From NCBI RefSeq assembly GCF_028372415.1, contig NC_092872.1, positions 264,455,008 to 264,519,007 of the forward strand: a stretch of 64,000 nucleotides of DNA, read 5' to 3'. Every line of letters begins with the position of its first letter. The stretch's first letter is position 1. Below the pieces are notes generated by a model, which worked only from the letters and a program-made list of their open reading frames with translations, made no database searches and was not told the origin of the DNA. A program made the translations under genes and the position numbers. Positions 34,817-44,388 of this stretch are shown here, piece after piece. This stretch comes from Notamacropus eugenii (lineage: Eukaryota > Chordata > Mammalia > Diprotodontia > Macropodidae).

Positions 34817-36020
34817 CGAAGACCTAAAAGTCAAAGTAAGGCTTCTTCATGCAAAATCTCCAAAACAAATACGCAATAGTCTGAGGCCATGGTAAAGCTC
34901 AAAAAGGATTTTGAAAATCAAGGAAGAGTGGTGGAGAAAAAATTGGGAAGAAAAATGAGAGCCATGCAAGAAAACCATGCTAAAAGAGATGCTAAAGAAG
35001 ACGCAAAAAAATGCTGAAGAAATTAACTCCTTAAAAAATAGGTCAACTCAAATAGCAAAAGAGACCCAAAAAACCAATGAGAAGAACTCTTTAAGGAGTA
35101 GAATTTGCCAAATAGAAAAAGAGGTTCAAAAGCTCACTGAAGAAAATAGTTCTTCAAAATTTAGAATGGAGCAGAAAGCACAGGGTGAGTTTATTAAGAA
35201 GGGATGATATCTAAAAAATAAAAAAAAAAATCAAGGAGTGAGAGGTGAATATATTGGGAGGAGAAAGGAAGAAATGAAATGAGGATAATTATCTCTCATA
35301 AAAGAGGCAAGAATAAGTTTATTTAATGGAGAAGCAAAGGAAGGAGGTGAGAGGGAAAAAGTGAAGTTTACTGTCTTCACATTTGGCTTAAGGAGGGAAT
35401 AATATGCTCACTCAATTTGGTATGAAAATCAATAGTACACTACAGGAAAGTAGGGGACAAGGGAACAAGTGGAGTGTGGGGGATGATAGAAGGGAGGGCA
35501 AATGGGAGAAGGGAGTAATTAGAAGTAAACACTCATGAGGAGGGATGAGATCAAAAGAGAGAATACAATAAATGGGGGGGGGCAGGATAAGATGAAGGGA
35601 AATATAGTTAGTCTTACACAATATGGCTATTATAGAAGTCTTTTCCAAATCTACACATATATAACCTATATTGAATTGCTTGCCTTCTCAGTGGGGATGG
35701 GTGGGGAGGGAGGAAGGGAGATAAGTTGGATTTCAAAGTATTAGGAATGAATGTTGAGAAATGTTTTTGCACACAACTGGGAAATAAGAAATACAGGTAA
35801 TGGGGTATAAAATTCTCTCTTGCCCTACAGGAAAAGAGAGAAGATGGGGATAAAGGAAGAGAGAGATGTGATAGAAGGGAGGGCATATGGAGGGCAAGGG
35901 GTAATCAGAATACAAGATGTTATGGAGTGGAGGAATGAGAGATGGGGAGATAATTTGGAACTCAAAATTTTGTAGAAATGAATGTTGACAACTAAAAATT
36001 AATAAATAAACATTAAGAAA
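34817..36020 (+). mobile_element. HAL1 copy, 5'-truncated with internal deletion
   Basis: Begins inside ORF1 at the codons equivalent to 45,305 and keeps the coiled coil (KDFENQ, MREMQ-like, then 'EVQKLTEENSSSKFRMEQ' read at 35,110-35,180). It then jumps into the 3' UTR at about 35,185 ('gggatgatatc'), losing the RRM and C-terminal domain, roughly 840 bases judged against 45,665-46,505. The full purine-rich 3' UTR follows to an A-rich end near 36,020. No ORF2. Confidence 0.85.
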
Positions 36021-36838
36021 ACAAAAGGAAAGACTATTTTTGAACTTTAGTTGCCCCACCTATTTTGTTGTCACTTTTCCCTGTAGAATAGATTATGACT
36101 CCAATATTAATCATTAAGAATGAGTATTGAATAAAATTCTTGCTGAGTATTTACACTATCCAAAAAAGCTAATATGATTTCTGAGCCATCGGGAAAGGGC
36201 TTGGCTATGATCTTGGCTTATGTATTGAAAGAGCTGAGGTAACTCTTCCTAAATCATTTCATTGTCTTTAAGGAGTCTATATAATTGGAGAAATGGAGAG
36301 GCAAGATTTCAGAAGCATAAAACTAATGCATGGAAGCCTTTCCCACCTACAGGGAGGATGTCTTTTATTTGATGCCAATTTTAATTCATCTAAGGAAATA
36401 AAATGAGAGAATTTTAGAACATAGTTCAGTGCCTTAATAATAAAGGAGAAGCTAGTGGACAGAGAAGTTGAGACTTTTACCAAGATTACACAGTAGCAAA
36501 CATTACCATTTGGATTTAAACTGAGGTTCTTTGATGCCTGATGCAGCACTTTAAAATTTCTATTATACTAGGTTATTAGGAGCTGTAAGTAGGTTTATTC
36601 CACTTTTTCATGTACATATATGACTCTCACAAGTCCCTTTGTTTCTCATTCAGCCTTCTTGAAAGGAGCAAAATAAACCTAGTTACTCTTAATCACAAGC
36701 ATATTTGACATATCTAGAGGAGTTCAGATTTTAAACAACGATTTCCACATTTCCTCATTGATCACTTATAATGACCTGAATTAGGCAAGAAAAATCTCAG
36801 AATACTTTTTCTTTTTACCAGATGAGAAAACAGACCTT
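36021..36838. other. Unique DNA with MIR remnant
   Basis: 36,400-36,590 contains 'gacagagaagttgagacttttaccaagattacacagtagc' and 'tggatttaaactgaggttc', a reverse MIR. The stretch just before the HAL1 ('accagatgagaaaacagaccttaagaaatg') is another MIR phrase that resumes after the HAL1. Confidence 0.55.
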
Positions 36839-36852
36839 AAGAAATGTGTCAG
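36839..36852 (+). repeat. HAL1 target-site duplication, left
   Basis: AAGAAATGTGTCAG; 13 of 14 bases equal 39,615-39,628. Confidence 0.9.
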
Positions 36853-39614
36853 GGGAGGAGCCAAGATGACGGAGTAGAAAGACACACATTTGCTAGCTCC
36901 GAACCCACAGCCCATAAAATATTTGTAAAAAAGAACTCCCAACAAATTCTGGAGCAGCAGAAGCCACAGAACAACAGAGCAGACGAGATTTCTGTTCCAG
37001 AGACACCTGAAAACCTGACATGAAAGGTCCATCACACACAGGACTCAAAGCAGAGCCCAGCCCTGCCTTGGCCTCACAACACCAAGAGGAGCAGTCATGA
37101 GCAGGCTTCAGGGACAGAATCTCCAGCAGCCACGCAGGTCCCTCCACCCACAGGTGAAAAGGTTGGTGAGAGGGTCTCTTTGGCTGGTCGAGAGGGGACT
37201 GGGGTGTCCTCATAACTCAGGCCCCCTCGGGAGGCAGCAGCAGAGGTGGGAGCAGACAGGAGGCTCCCCAAGCAGGCAGGAGCCTGGATCCATTGTTGAA
37301 GGTCTCTGCATAAACCCCCTGAGGGAACTGAGACCCAAGTGGAAGCCCTGCCCCCACGTGAGCACCTGAACTTAATCTCACACTGAATTGTAGCCCCGCC
37401 CCCACCCAAAGTCCTGAGGCTGGGAAGCAGCATTTGAATTTCAGACCCCAAGCTCTGGCTGGGCAGATCTGGAGGCATGGTGAGTGTGGAAAAAAAACTC
37501 AGAAGTCAAGTCACTGGCTGGGAAAATGCCCAGAAAAGGGAAACAAAATAAGACTATAGAAGGTTACCTTCTTAGTGAACAGATAATTCCTCCCTTCCTT
37601 TCAAATGAGGAAGAACAATGCTTGCCATCAGGCAAAGACACAGAAGTCAAGGCGTCTGTATCCCACACATCCAAAATAAATATTCAATGGTCTCAGGCCA
37701 TGGAAGAGCTCAAAAAGGATTTTGAAAATCAAACAAGAGAGATCGAGGAAAAACTGGGAAGAGAAATGAGAGAGATGCAAGAAAAGCATGAAAAGCAGGT
37801 CAACACCTGGCTAAAGGAGAACCCAAAAAATGCTGAAGAAAATAATACCTTTAAAAGTAGGCTAACTCAATTGGCAAAAGAGGTTCAAAAAGCCAATGAG
37901 GAGAAGAATGCTTTCAAAAGTAGAATTAGCCAAATGGAAAAGGAGGTTCAAAAGCTCACTTAAAAAAATAGTTCTTTCAAAATTAGAATGGAACAGATGA
38001 AGGCTAATGACTTTATGAGAAACCAAGAAATCACAAAATACACCAAAAGAATGAAAAAATGAAAGATAATGTGAAATATCTCATTGGAAAAACAACTGAC
38101 CTAGAAAATAGATCCAGGAGAGACAATTTAAAAATTATGGGACTACCTGAAAGCCATGATCCAAAAAAGAGCCTAGATATCATCTTTCAGGAAATTATCA
38201 AGGAAAACTGCCCTGGTATTCTAGAACCAGAGGGCAAAATAAGTATTCAAGGAATCCACAGATCACTTCCTGAAAGACATCCAAAAAGAGAAACTCCTAG
38301 GAACATTGTGGTCAAAATCCAGCGTTCCCTGTTCAAGGAGAAAATATTGCAAGCAGCTAGAAAGAAACAATTCAAGTACTGGGGAAATACAATCAGGATA
38401 ACACAAGATCTAGCAGCTTCTACATTAAAGGATCAAAGGGCATGGAATAGGATATTCCAGAAGTCAAAGGAACTAGGACTAAAACCAAGAATCACCTACC
38501 CAGCAAAACTAAGTATAATACTTCAGGGGAAAAATTGATCTTTCAATGAAATTGGGGACTTTCAAGCATTCTTGATGAAAAGACCAGAGCTGAAAAGAAA
38601 ATTTGACTTTCAAACACAAGACTGAATAGCAGCATGAAAAGGTAAACAGCAAAGAGAAGTCATAAGGGACTTACTAAAGTTGAACTGTTTACATTCCTAC
38701 ATGGAAAGACAATATTTGTAACTCTTGAAACTTTTCAGTATCTGGGTAGTGGGTGGGATTACACACACACGCGCGCACACACACAGACAGAGAGCACAGA
38801 GTGAAATGAATAGGATGGGATCATATCTTAAAAAAACGAAATTAAGCAGTGAGAGAGAAATATATTGGGAGGAGAAAGGGAGAAATGGAATGGGGCAAAT
38901 TATCTCTCATAAAAGAGGCAAGCAAAAGACTTTAGTGGAGGGAAAAAGAAGTGAGGTGAGAGAAAAACATGAAGTTTGCTCTCATCACATTCCACTAAAG
39001 GAAGGAATAAAATGTACACTCATTTTCGTATGAAAACCTATCTTACAATACAGGAAAGTGGGGGATAAGGGGATAAGCAGGGTGGGGTGGATGATGGAAG
39101 GGAGGGCAATGGGAGGAGGGAGCAATTTGAGGTCAACCCTCTTAGGGAGGGACAGGATCCAAAGAGAGAATAGAAGCAATGGGGAGCAGGATAGGATGGA
39201 GGGAAATATAGTTAGTCTTACACAACACGACTATTATGGAAGTCATTTGCAAAACTACACAAATATGGCCTATATTGAATTGTTTGCCCTCCAAAGGGAA
39301 TGGGTGGGGAGGGAGGGATGAAGAGAAGTCGCAACTCAAAGTTTTAGGAACAGCTCTTGAGTACTGTTCTTGCCACTAGGAGATAAGAAATACAAGCAAA
39401 GGGGTATAGAAAGTTATCTGGCCCTACAGGACAAAAGAGAAGATGGGGACAAGGGAAGGGAGGGATGAGAGAAGAGAGGGCAGATTGGTGATAAGGGCAA
39501 TTAGAATGCTTGGTGTTTTGGGGTGGGTGGAGGGGACAAATGGGGAGAAAATTTGGAGCCCAGAATTTTGTGAAAATGAATGTTAAAAGTTAAATAAATT
39601 AATTAAAAAAAAAA
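36853..39614 (+). mobile_element. Full-length HAL1 (half-L1) element
   Basis: A 2.76-kb element that begins GGGAGGAGCCAAGATGAC, carries only ORF1 and a purine-rich 3' UTR, and ends in poly(A) next to a 14-base target duplication. HAL1 elements are L1 relatives that lost ORF2 and depend on L1 ORF2p supplied in trans. The G+C-rich leader (36,853-37,525) contains overlapping open frames without domains, which I discount. Confidence 0.93.
37526..38638 (+). pseudogene. HAL1 ORF1p, broken
   Basis: Starts MPRKGKQNKTIE with a basic N-terminus. A long coiled coil (MEELKKDFENQTREIEEKLG through EVQKLT) is cut by a stop at 37,961. A short frame-shifted stretch follows, then from 38,059 the RRM (LKIMGLPESHDPKKSLDIIF, IQGIHRSLPERH) and C-terminal domain (STLKDQRAWNRIFQKSKELG, ITYPAKLSI). 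Further stops lie near the end. About 370 codons in all, the same size as L1 ORF1p, with the RRM/CTD clearly related to L1 copies A and B. Confidence 0.9.
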
Positions 39615-39628
39615 AAGAAATCTGTCAG
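39615..39628 (+). repeat. HAL1 target-site duplication, right
   Basis: AAGAAATCTGTCAG right after the poly(A). Confidence 0.9.
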
Positions 39629-40117
39629 AATTGTCCTAAGTCATTTATTTAATCAGTAATCATTTTAGCGGCTTCTATGGGTCAGGCATCCTGCTAGACC
39701 TGGGAACGGACAGTTCCTGCCCTCAAGGAGATAGAATTATTATGATATGTATGAGGAAAAGCCAAGACGTGGGATGTAGTAATCTTCTGTGTAAAACAGA
39801 AAGTTGAATGATCTGACTGCTAATTCTTCTTCTGATTTTAAATCTATAATCTTTTAGTCCTGCCTCCTTTCTCATTTTTAATTCAATGAAAGTATAAATA
39901 GAATTTGACATAAAGTATCCAAGAAGTCTCCATTCCAATCAGCAGACAACCCCCCAAGTATGTTGAAGTTCAATATAAATACTATGTATTAAAGGCACTT
40001 TATATATTCTCTTTCCTCCTGATTAAAGAGTTATAAACATTCAAAGTGTTGGTAAATTATACAAGTTATTCAAAATTTCAGGAATTTGAATTTTAGTGGA
40101 ATCCATTCTAAATGTCT
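39629..40117. other. Unique DNA with an ancient repeat head
   Basis: 39,640-39,735 ('cggcttctatgggtcaggcatcctgctagacctggg', 'cagttcctgccctcaaggag') is the head of the same ancient repeat as at 22,545. The rest is not recognised. 40,103-40,117 belongs to the patch shared with L1 copy A. Confidence 0.5.
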
Positions 40118-40330
40118 CCTTTAGTTTTTGTCCTTTATTGTCAAAGAGCACCAAAATGACATCACTATGTTGTGGTCAACGCACAGGGTATGTGACTGTG
40201 GTTGATCAAATCAATATGAACTAAGAAACTTCTACCAGAGGTCAGATACAAGTAATCCATATGAAGATTTGTAGTAGAAATGTCTCTACATTTCTGCATT
40301 TCGTTTCTTTTGAGCTATTGCAATTATGCT
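40118..40330 (-). mobile_element. RTE 3' UTR and end
   Basis: Sense 'gaaatgtagagacatttctactac', then 'atagtgatgtcattttggtgctctttgacaataaaggacaa' as the 3' end. There is no poly(A) tail, which is normal for RTE. Confidence 0.8.
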
Positions 40331-40516
40331 TTACTCATAGAATAAAGGACCATCTTTGAGGCATACCATGATGAGTATGTGCCAGCATCTCCCATTTATG
40401 ACAATTGATTCTGAAGTTTTCAGAGAGACCTTGAGAGTGTCCTTGTGTTGCTTCCTCTGACCTTCATGTGAACACATGCCTTGTGTGAGTTTTCTGTAAA
40501 ATGGTACTTTAAGCAA
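40331..40516 (-). pseudogene. RTE C-terminal domain, open 61 codons
   Basis: KVPFYRKLTQGMCSHEGQRK then QHKDTLKVSLKTSESIVING match the RTE C-terminus (family: 'lfYGeL..G.R..GgqkkRYKDtLKasLk'). The preceding codons near 40,600 (TEVLFQVKLQSIQTLL) also fit. The end (GPLFYE) is the family's last helix. Confidence 0.85.
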
Positions 40517-40842
40517 ATTTACCTTTGGCTTTCGAACAATGTAGACAAATGATCAGAGTTGTCCTGTCTATAGGAGAGTTTGAATGCTTTGGAGTTTGAC
40601 TTGAAAAAGGACTTCGGTGTCTCTTACCTTATTTACCAGGTGATCTTCAAAATTTTTCTTTTTTTTTTTAATGTCAGTATGTTGCTTATTAACAGTAAAT
40701 AATAACAATAGAATTACTAATAATATTAATTATTAGCACCTACTATATATGATGGCACTATAGTATATAGGAGTGCTATAGTGTATAGTTCTACTATGAT
40801 GTATAATAATATTATATATAGTAAGTGCTTAATGAATTCTTG

Positions 40843-41166
40843 TTGATTTTTCTTTTTTAAATTTATTTTCAGTGTTCCACAATCACTACCATATAAGTTA
40901 TATTTTTCCCTCCCTCCCCCTCCTTCTCCTCTACCTTCTCCCTCCCTCCATAAGATGGCATACAATTTTATACAGGTTCTGTACAATCATTCCTATTAAA
41001 CACATTTTTCACTCTAGTCATGTTGTATAGAAGAATTAAAATGAATGGGAGAAATCATATAACAAACCAAAACGTAATACAAAAGAAAATGATCTGCTAC
41101 ATTCTATGATTGAATTCCACAATTCTTTCTCTGGATGTGGAAGTCATTTTGCCTTTGAGTCCTTGC
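40843..41166 (-). mobile_element. L1 3' tail inside the RTE
   Basis: A T-rich start (poly(A) on the minus strand), then the L1 3' UTR blocks 'gtgttccacaatcactacc', 'aagatggcatacaattttatac', 'attaaaatgaatgggagaaatcat', and the 'ttctttctctggatgtgg' block. Severely 5'-truncated. The same blocks occur at 58,300-58,620. RTE sequence lies on both sides. Confidence 0.85.
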
Positions 41167-41368
41167 ATTGTATTTTGTGATTCAGAGCAATGTTGAAATA
41201 TTCATGGCCACTGTAGGTGCTGTGTGTATCACATTGGCTACTACATCTCTTGGTAACGTAGGTGTTAATTTTACACTCTATATGTACATTTCTGGAAAGT
41301 ATACCACTAAAGTAAGTGATTTTATCCCACAGCCTTCAATCTTTCTCCATTTCCTGTAACTGATGATT

Positions 41369-41945
41369 TCATGCATTGTATAGTTCTGCTGGTGGAGAGA
41401 CAGCTTCTGTTTTCTTAATGTTAATTGTTAGGCCAAGATTAGCACAGGCATCAGAGAATCGATTATTACTTTGTGGCATCTCAGCCTCGGAGGCTGCATT
41501 GAGTCTGCAATCATCTACTAACAAAAAGTCACTTGCCAACTGTCCTCCCACTTTAGTCTTGGTTTGTAATCTTTTCAAGTAAAATAATTTACCATCAGTG
41601 TGGAAGCTGGCCTTGATTCCGTTTTCATCCATGCTGAAGACATCTGACAACATCACTGAAAAGATTGTGCTATGAATCATGGGAGCAAGCACATAGCCCT
41701 GCTTCACTCCATTGGTAATGCATTCTTCAGAATCTGGGCTAGCATGATCTAATGAAACTGACATATGATACTGATGAACTTCTCTTGTCAACTAAATTTT
41801 GATGTGATTTTCCATGGTCCCTATGACTTAGAGTGCCAGAGGCCTTCATTAGATCTATCAACATTGTGTACAGTCCTTTGTCCTGCTTCTGGCATTTCTA
41901 CTGGAGTTGCTGAACAGCAAATACAATATTAACTGTTTCTCAGTA
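41369..41945 (-). pseudogene. RTE reverse transcriptase core, broken
   Basis: 41,369-41,791 is open for 140 codons: REVHQYHMSVSLDHASPDSE, then ECITNGVKQGYVLAPMIHST, FHTDGKLFYLKRLQTKTKV, DFLLVDDCRLNAASEAEMPQ and GLTINIKKTEAVSPPAELYN. The catalytic box reads LVDD where the family has FADD, so both Asp are kept. 41,800-41,945 gives the block before it ('LIDLMKA', family 'vDLtKAFDtv') in other frames. Confidence 0.92.
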
Positions 41946-42036
41946 CTTCATGAAGACTCATTGGCTTTTGGTAAATTAACATATTCTATCTGAATGCTGA
42001 CCTGGCATAGACAGAGAGAGACAGAGACATACACAC

Positions 42037-42040
<4 letters not shown>

Positions 42041-42112
<72 letters not shown>
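42041..42112. repeat. (AG)n microsatellite inside the RTE RT region
   Basis: Seventy-two bases of pure AG (TC on the sense strand of the RTE). It lies exactly where the RTE RT codons read like ISLLS, so it probably grew from a TCTCT seed in the coding sequence. Confidence 0.97.
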
Positions 42113-42116
<4 letters not shown>

Positions 42117-42120
42117 TCCT

Positions 42121-42747
42121 TTGATCATCACAGGATAACCTATTTCCCTTTCCTTTATAAAAACGAACAGTAGAGGCATCCTCAGACTTTTGGGAAATAA
42201 CCTCCTCTTGTCAAATAACCAAGAATGTTCCTATCAGACTTACAAGTAGTGGACCTCCTGCCTTGTAAATCTCAGCTGAAACAGAATAAGCATTGGACTC
42301 TTTGCTGCATAAGAAAAGCCAAATGGCATTTCAAACCTCTTCTATAGTTGAAAGTTCAGCTAGAAAAGGAATGACTTCAATCTAAGGTACATAGTCAATG
42401 CCTTTAGCATTGATTGATGATAGGGTGTTGAGAATACAATGAAAGTCTTCAATCCATATCTCCAGAATCATATCTTTAACATTAGTCAATGTGGCTCCAT
42501 CAGCACTGAGTATTTGAGATGCACCATACACCTTTGGCCCATAAATAACATTCAGGGCATCATGAAAGCATTTTAAATTGTTACTATCAGCATAAAACTG
42601 AATTTCATTTGTCTTTTTTATTGAGCCAAGAATCCCGCATCTCTCAAAGTTTTGCTTGCACATTACTTTTGATATAGTTAAATACTCCCTTTTTAGAGAC
42701 AGATGAACTATCCTGCTGGTAAATTGTGTGGAGTTCTTCTTTTTCAC
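42121..42747 (-). pseudogene. RTE linker and first RT blocks, broken
   Basis: 42,382-42,747 encodes NEIQFYADSNNLKCFHDALN then VIYGPKVYGASQILSADGAT and IEDFHCILNTLSSINAKGID, all in RTE order. 42,121-42,370 continues with SAEIYKAGGPLLV and FYKGKGNR, the first reverse transcriptase blocks, split by stops and frame changes. The domain runs into the AG microsatellite at 42,112. Confidence 0.85.
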
Positions 42748-43022
42748 TTATCAGCTTCTAAATTTTCCTATCATTTGTTCAGTCTCCACAAAGTATAATT
42801 TATCTTATTTATCATTGTGTTTCACAATTTCTGCTATTAAAAGAGGAAAAAGAGTTGTTTCTTTTGAACAGGTGTTTTATCAGCTGTAGTTTGAAGTTTA
42901 AATTAAACTAATGTCTTAAAAGAGTGCATGCATGAAATGTTTGCAAAATGAGAGTTTCCCCGGCAAAAACATTTTACTTCAAAATTATTATCTATGACAT
43001 AAAAAAGATTACTTTTGTAATC

Positions 43023-43245
43023 TTATCTGGTTTTTTTTTTTATTTCCCCTTTTCTTTTTTTTCAAATTTATTTGTTTTCAGTTTTCAACAATCATCTCCA
43101 TAAGATTTAAATTTTTCCCCCTCCTTCCTTCTTCCCTCTTCAAGATGGCATGCCGTCTTATATAGGCTCTACATATACATTCTTATTAAACACCTTTTTC
43201 ACATTAGACATGTTGCTTAGAAGAATAAAAACAAATTTTTCCCAC
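43023..43245 (-). mobile_element. Second L1 3' tail inside the RTE
   Basis: Opens with T9 and a T-rich tract on the plus strand, followed by 'cagttttcaacaatcatctcc', 'tcaagatggcatgcc', 'attcttattaaacacc', 'gacatgttgcttagaagaataaa'. The 43,246-43,435 stretch after it is unassigned before RTE endonuclease codons resume. Confidence 0.8.
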
Positions 43246-43439
43246 CATTTTTATCAAATGAATCTTGTAAGTGCTCTGGCTCAAATGAGCAAATGTGGTG
43301 CTCTACACCAAATATTTGATAATTGCCCACCCCTTTTCTTTGCTGTTGCCAAGCATGTATTGACTCTGTTTTCCCTTCAAGTTAGCAATGAACTGTTCTT
43401 TCCCAGAGAAATCTTTTGAAATTAAATATTCTGGTAGTC

Positions 43440-44185
43440 ATCTTGCCTCAGGGCTGCCTATTTTGCTGAATGCAAATGTTTAACATGGAGAAGATGTCTA
43501 TGTTTGGTCCAGCAATTTGTGCCACACATTGCCTTCCTCATTCTCATATCCTGTCTGTCTCTTCTCCTTAGAACAAAAGTTTATTAAATGTCAATATTTG
43601 CTGTGAGGGTGCATCCACAAAATTTTATAGCATTTAGGAAACTGAAAAACAGTGTTGAAGATAAGAAGGTCATGAGATACACAAATATTCAGTAGTTAAT
43701 GATCATTTCTGTTCCTGTTCCCAAGTCTGTTCCTCCCTAGGACTCCCTGCCAAGTCTGGTAGTCTGTGTCTATTCTGGCATTAAACAGTCTTAAACTTGC
43801 CCTCTTTAGGCACATTGATGATGTGGGTCTCCAGGTCTTCATAAACTTTTTCTTTGACTTCGTCAGTGTTTATCATGGTGGGAGCACACACGCTAATAAT
43901 GGTGGCAAGTGATAGTCATATTATCATGAGTCTGTTGCTCACTCTTTGTGGTAGGCATACGAGCTTGTTGACTAGTTTTGATTGCAAAACCTATGTCAGC
44001 TCTTCGTCACATGGCCACTCCAAAAAAAAAGTGTATCCAGCTCTGATTTCAGTAAGCTGATCTCCATTTGCCATCCTTGTTTCAATTAAGGCTACTATTT
44101 GGATGTGATACCTGCTGAATTCTCTCACAAAAATAGTTGCTCGTCTTTCCAGACTTCTTAATTTCATGTTCTTAATCATGTGCAC
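43440..44185 (-). pseudogene. RTE endonuclease domain, broken
   Basis: The N-terminus (LRSLERRATIFVREFSRYHIQ then IVALIETRMANGDQLTEI, 43,990-44,185) fits the start of the RTE APE endonuclease (family: 'alsETRl...gqLtE.gagYtFfwsG'; here YTFFLEWPC). Further on, 43,800-43,880 encodes VCAPTMINTDEVKEKVYEDL, and 43,500-43,560 encodes RQDMRMRKAMCGTNCWTKHR, the conserved end of the domain where the family has DHRL. The Asp of that last motif reads Lys. The order and spacing are normal apart from breaks. Confidence 0.85.
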
Positions 44186-44388
44186 ATTCTATGTACCCAT
44201 GGTGAGTGGAATCATCTTTGCAAAGGTTTTTGTTCACTTTTTTTTTTCTATTTCAAATACAAAGTGTGATTCCCCTCTGCCATGGCAAGCAGACCAGAGC
44301 TAGGCAAAGCAGACAATTTTTAAAGTGCTTTTTCTAGCCCTTTCCTCATTCCAGGAGACAAGCAAGGTGGTCCTTTACAAAGGCTGCT

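Larger units (their letters stand above)
40118..44388 (-). mobile_element. RTE-clade LINE, inactive, invaded by other elements
   Basis: A single-ORF non-LTR element on the minus strand with an APE-type endonuclease, reverse transcriptase and short C-terminal domain, then a 3' UTR that ends 'gaaggacaa'-like at 40,118-40,125. It is broken by many stops and frame changes. Two L1 3' tails sit inside it (40,843-41,166 and 43,023-43,245), a TC/AG microsatellite has grown in its RT region, and a HAL1 interrupts its 5' part at 44,389. The same arrangement of RT motifs is known from marsupial RTE and from BovB; I cannot separate the two by eye, and assign it to the RTE clade only. Confidence 0.85.

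Noticed and set aside
37095-37478. 127-codon minus-strand and 90-codon plus-strand frames in G+C-rich DNA
   Set aside because: They overlap each other in the HAL1 leader, have no domain, and the equivalent leader at 44,400-45,200 does not keep the same protein.
41369-44185. Naming the RTE element BovB
   Set aside because: The motifs fit the RTE clade as a whole; without alignment I cannot choose between BovB and marsupial RTE.
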